From: an uncultured Collinsella sp. | GTDB lineage: Bacteria; Actinomycetota; Coriobacteriia; Coriobacteriales; Coriobacteriaceae | Assembly: GCA_900546105.1 (NCBI GenBank) | Contig: URBP01000024.1 | Location: forward strand, 1 to 23,169 | Direction: 5' to 3' | DNA: 23,169 bases | Shown: piece by piece, positions 21,801 to 23,169 of the stretch | How the letters are laid out: each line of letters opens with the position of its first letter | How positions within the stretch are numbered: the stretch's first letter is position 1 | Program-made: the position numbers and the translations under genes | The notes under the pieces: model-generated | What the model saw: only the letters and a program-made list of their open reading frames with translations | Databases searched by the model: none | What the model was told of the DNA's origin: nothing

Positions 21801-22917
21801 CAAGTTCGAGGCAGACTCGGGCGACAAGCTCGGCACCAAGGACACCGACCAGTTCTGGATCGTGGGCTATGACGTTAAGGACGTCGAGATGCCCGACGCG
21901 CCGGCCGTGACGGGCTTTACGGCAAACGCCGTCGATTCGACCAGCGTTACGTTTAGCTGGGACGATGTACTCGCAAACAAGAGTGGCTTTAGCTACGGCG
22001 TGGGCATGCTGCAGAGCAATGCGGCGGATGCGGTCGTCAATAGCTGGAAGATTGCCGACAACACGCAGACCTCGCTCAAGTGGGATGGGCTGCAGCCCAA
22101 TACGGAGTATCGATTCGCCATCGCCGCCGTTAAGAATGGATCCACGACCGAAACAGGTATTCGCTCGGCAATCATCACGGTCAAGACCATGCCCGATGGC
22201 ATGACGATGACCGTGAGCGGACCTGCGGCGGATGCTGCGGAGGGGTCGGATCTTGGATACGACTCTTCGGTTGAGCGCACGGCGGGAAGCCACCTGACGC
22301 TCTCGGCGATTGGCCATGTGAAGCAACTCGGTGCCGACGATAGCGAAACAGGGCTGGCACCGACCTATATGTGGTACCGCAAGGGCCGCGGCGAGACAGA
22401 GTTTAAGCTCGTGGGTGCCGATGGCAACCTCGCGGCTGGAACGGCCTCAAAGCTCGAGATTGACCTGACCGCAGACGATGACGGTGCGCAGTATTACTGC
22501 CACGTGGGATACAACGACGTGGGCCTCGACACCGGCACGACGCTCGTGAATATCGAGGCCGAGGAGACGGCGCCCACAACGGTGAACGCCACCCCGATCC
22601 GCACGCGCCGCCTGTTCTCACAGGCAAGTGCGGGCGCCAAGAAGTTCCTGGACCATACGCTGGTAAACACCGCCGGCCCAACCGATTCCGAAGGCTCAAA
22701 GGACCCCGAGACTCCTGAGACCCCGACGAACCCGGACAAGCCCAAGTCCGACAACGGAGCTAAGACCGACACCAAGGTCAAGACTACGACCACAGCGAAG
22801 AACCTCGCAAACACCGGCGACCAAACATTCGCCCTAGTCGCCACCGCTGCAGCAGCAGGCATCATCCTAGTGGCAATAGCCCTCGTCATGTTGGCTAAAC
22901 GCCGCAAGAACCACTAG
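18829..22917 (+). CDS. Large wall-anchored surface protein with FG-GAP-like repeats, FN3 and Ig-like domains
   Basis: This encodes 1362 residues. The ATG at 18829 follows GCGAGG by six bases and starts a good signal peptide (RIRRLSK, hydrophobic core, QAA cleavage region near residue 43). The in-frame ATG at 18793 lies inside a repeated motif and has no ribosome binding site. The N-terminal half looks like a beta-propeller, with FG-GAP/calcium-loop motifs DVDGDGVDE (residue 276) and GDLDRDFCDD (about 353), plus weaker ones at LATANLDG and PDVDND. Residues about 715-1010 are a beta-strand-rich region I cannot assign. Residues about 1021-1120 are FN3-like (LQPNTEYRFAI). Residues about 1122-1245 are Ig-like (DDGAQYYCHVGY). 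A Pro/Lys/Thr-rich linker, LANTGD (1326-1331), a hydrophobic segment and KRRKNH complete the sortase signal. It probably binds host or microbial ligands; no partner can be named. Confidence 0.9.
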   Translation: MYVPHSRIRRLSKIPLVGTAALAALIATSVACFTATPQVAQAADAPAITDMTEQDYQALGLGTSEDIPADTVGPYSTDTPTTFATRSEVYMAANGSHGNRYTLRDKLENVERGDIGGSSKLTDGYGSVWGAAKFWQNVNNFDTNSDLYKHSDYGGGTWSYLSNNESSTVLANDNNGFSGIHATSVEFCSDASTGKKSRVAELRAYGDSSSTTIDGKSYAGKVELVLYSFSNGRTRTLDTHLPVTVNTNMMYEGRFKYLDAGYLQEHDAVFDVEAGDVDGDGVDELFVYAGCYVDENGVRKAVVDMYDLEGGNWKQSVVKIDAGNAADYTTHNKGGNDSWTQLQSAPVVSLAAGDLDRDFCDDLAIVVSAPYGKKNIDKSTHCELFSWDASKGALVHVDALGDAGAISLSANGKTMVAANATFGTFAAYDEEGKKTGETVTGLILAGYDWQRSAFDYGASDGSKGLYGALYRYAYFDSESGEFKLSDCKEYRDGLLASYGLMHVPNSAWKDSAQDKRYPCTLAPIALATANLDGLSEQLAVDEVLVGGDVFRDFACNTAQSGAQGLGSMVGTMSMSGQQYNSSNKHDHKGIEQVWISDVKAGSVSGSDRYNESFIAVVGKHRDEDLRKNDDYYWMTASHFSLDENGKVRRGEEQVISESNRRGTTYGTFISLALPDVDNDSVKITYKDRYKVYTNPRVLAVLQDAPYVEDLEQAYGYLVLGGTSYGEEKGTGTSQGYTIGAELGVAVEVQTGPPLVAMNASVDFAAEGCYDYRSERTVSASVSYESHAGEGDKAVLYTIPMVYYEYEIENEETGGKGVMAAPVSLGAQTSVVNVEAYDRIAKQHNMTPLSYFLTNRSGEPGTYQTTLNGETPVGDSFGLGKPGVTRAYTHDGFNGAAAQSGASIEQTIEVEEGKEQELELGLTLNGSVVMGAKLAKHELFGGLCFGANAGFTTGNSSSESTEYGGTVDNLPEAAQGKYGFVWRLGVNAVDVDKFEADSGDKLGTKDTDQFWIVGYDVKDVEMPDAPAVTGFTANAVDSTSVTFSWDDVLANKSGFSYGVGMLQSNAADAVVNSWKIADNTQTSLKWDGLQPNTEYRFAIAAVKNGSTTETGIRSAIITVKTMPDGMTMTVSGPAADAAEGSDLGYDSSVERTAGSHLTLSAIGHVKQLGADDSETGLAPTYMWYRKGRGETEFKLVGADGNLAAGTASKLEIDLTADDDGAQYYCHVGYNDVGLDTGTTLVNIEAEETAPTTVNATPIRTRRLFSQASAGAKKFLDHTLVNTAGPTDSEGSKDPETPETPTNPDKPKSDNGAKTDTKVKTTTTAKNLANTGDQTFALVATAAAAGIILVAIALVMLAKRRKNH

Positions 22918-22945
22918 CCATCAGCAGGGGGCAACGGCAAACCAA

Positions 22946-22982
22946 AAACCCGGGTAGCCAACCACCAGGCTACCCGGGTTTT
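22946..22982 (+). terminator. Intrinsic terminator of the FG-GAP/FN3 surface protein gene
   Basis: AAACCCGGGTAGCC (22946-22959) pairs perfectly with GGCTACCCGGGTTT (22968-22981) across an 8-base loop. It is followed by a short T run and lies about 30 bases after the TAG stop codon. A residues on the left side would also allow weak activity for minus-strand transcripts. Confidence 0.88.
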
Positions 22983-23006
22983 CTATCGAGCAAAGACTCG
23001 GCAACC

Positions 23007-23114
23007 GGAAACCGCATCCCAGAATCAGCCCCCAAAGTGGGACGCACTTTCCCAACAGACCCTCAACCGGAAACTACATCCCATTCCAACGTCAGATTCC
23101 GGGACGCGCTTTCC
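23007..23114. repeat. Array 2: second copy of the 62-bp palindromic repeat family
   Basis: A right arm GGAAACCGCATCCC (23007-23020), a full unit from 23039, and a left arm GGGACGCGCTTTCC (23101-23114) keep the same 62-base period and the same connecting sequence (AGAATCAGCCCCCAAAGT) as array 1, in the same orientation. Two arms are exact reverse complements of arms in the array 1 unit at 18568. The surface protein gene thus lies between two arrays of one family. Confidence 0.88.
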
Positions 23115-23115
23115 G

Positions 23116-23146
23116 CAAACAAAGAAGGCCACACAACGTGGCCTTC
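23116..23146 (-). terminator. Terminator-like hairpin reading on the minus strand
   Basis: GAAGGCCAC (23124-23132), loop ACAAC and GTGGCCTTC (23138-23146) form a 9-bp stem. On the minus strand it is followed by TTTGTTTG, so it would end transcription of a convergent gene lying beyond the right edge. The stem is identical to that of the hairpin at 18125-18147. The last 23 bases of the window are AT-rich and show nothing else. Confidence 0.65.
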
Positions 23147-23169
23147 AGCTCATCTATATCTATATATGT

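Overview
The window looks like a chromosomal piece of a high-GC, Gram-positive, gut-type anaerobe of the Coriobacteriia, with Collinsella as my best guess. This is an inference from overall character, not a database match: it combines a giant fibro-slime/FctA-type LPXTG-class surface protein, a small SRP RNA without an Alu domain, strong AGGAGG-type ribosome binding sites, a flavodoxin-like protein of a type common in anaerobes, and a base composition near 60% GC.

Layout from left to right. (1) Positions 1-11882 hold one enormous plus-strand gene for a wall-anchored surface protein of about 3909 residues: signal peptide, fibro-slime head, SpaA/Cna-B-like domains, then a long stalk of about fourteen FctA/Spy0128-like isopeptide domains mixed with DUF11-like and DUF7601-like modules, ending in a Pro/Gly/Ser linker and an MPDTG sorting signal. 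A run of nine G residues lies just before a candidate -10 box upstream of it. (2) Positions 11894-12087 hold a hairpin, a promoter, and the SRP RNA gene ffs with its own terminator. (3) Positions 12418-13407, minus strand, encode a small coiled-coil surface protein with a LANTGD sorting signal; a bidirectional terminator separates it from ffs. (4) Positions 13617-17348 hold a two-gene operon for a heterodimeric ABC exporter with one degenerate and one consensus ATP site. (5) Positions 17476-18027 encode a flavodoxin-family protein. (6) Positions 18028-18828 are non-coding and rich in structure: a 129-bp inverted-repeat element, seven and a half tandem 62-bp palindromic units, and a short repeat resembling an IS end. 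(7) Positions 18829-22917 encode a second large wall-anchored protein (FG-GAP-like repeats, a beta-rich central region, FN3, Ig-like, LANTGD). (8) After its terminator the same 62-bp repeat family reappears, followed by a hairpin with the same stem as the one left of the first array.

The functional theme is the cell surface: three sortase substrates and one exporter in 23 kb, but no sortase, pilin-specific sortase or regulator gene. The most notable points are the possible G-tract switch in front of the giant adhesin, the mosaic build of that adhesin (a sharp rise in GC near 8740 and one hybrid domain), and the 62-bp hairpin arrays that flank the second surface-protein gene.
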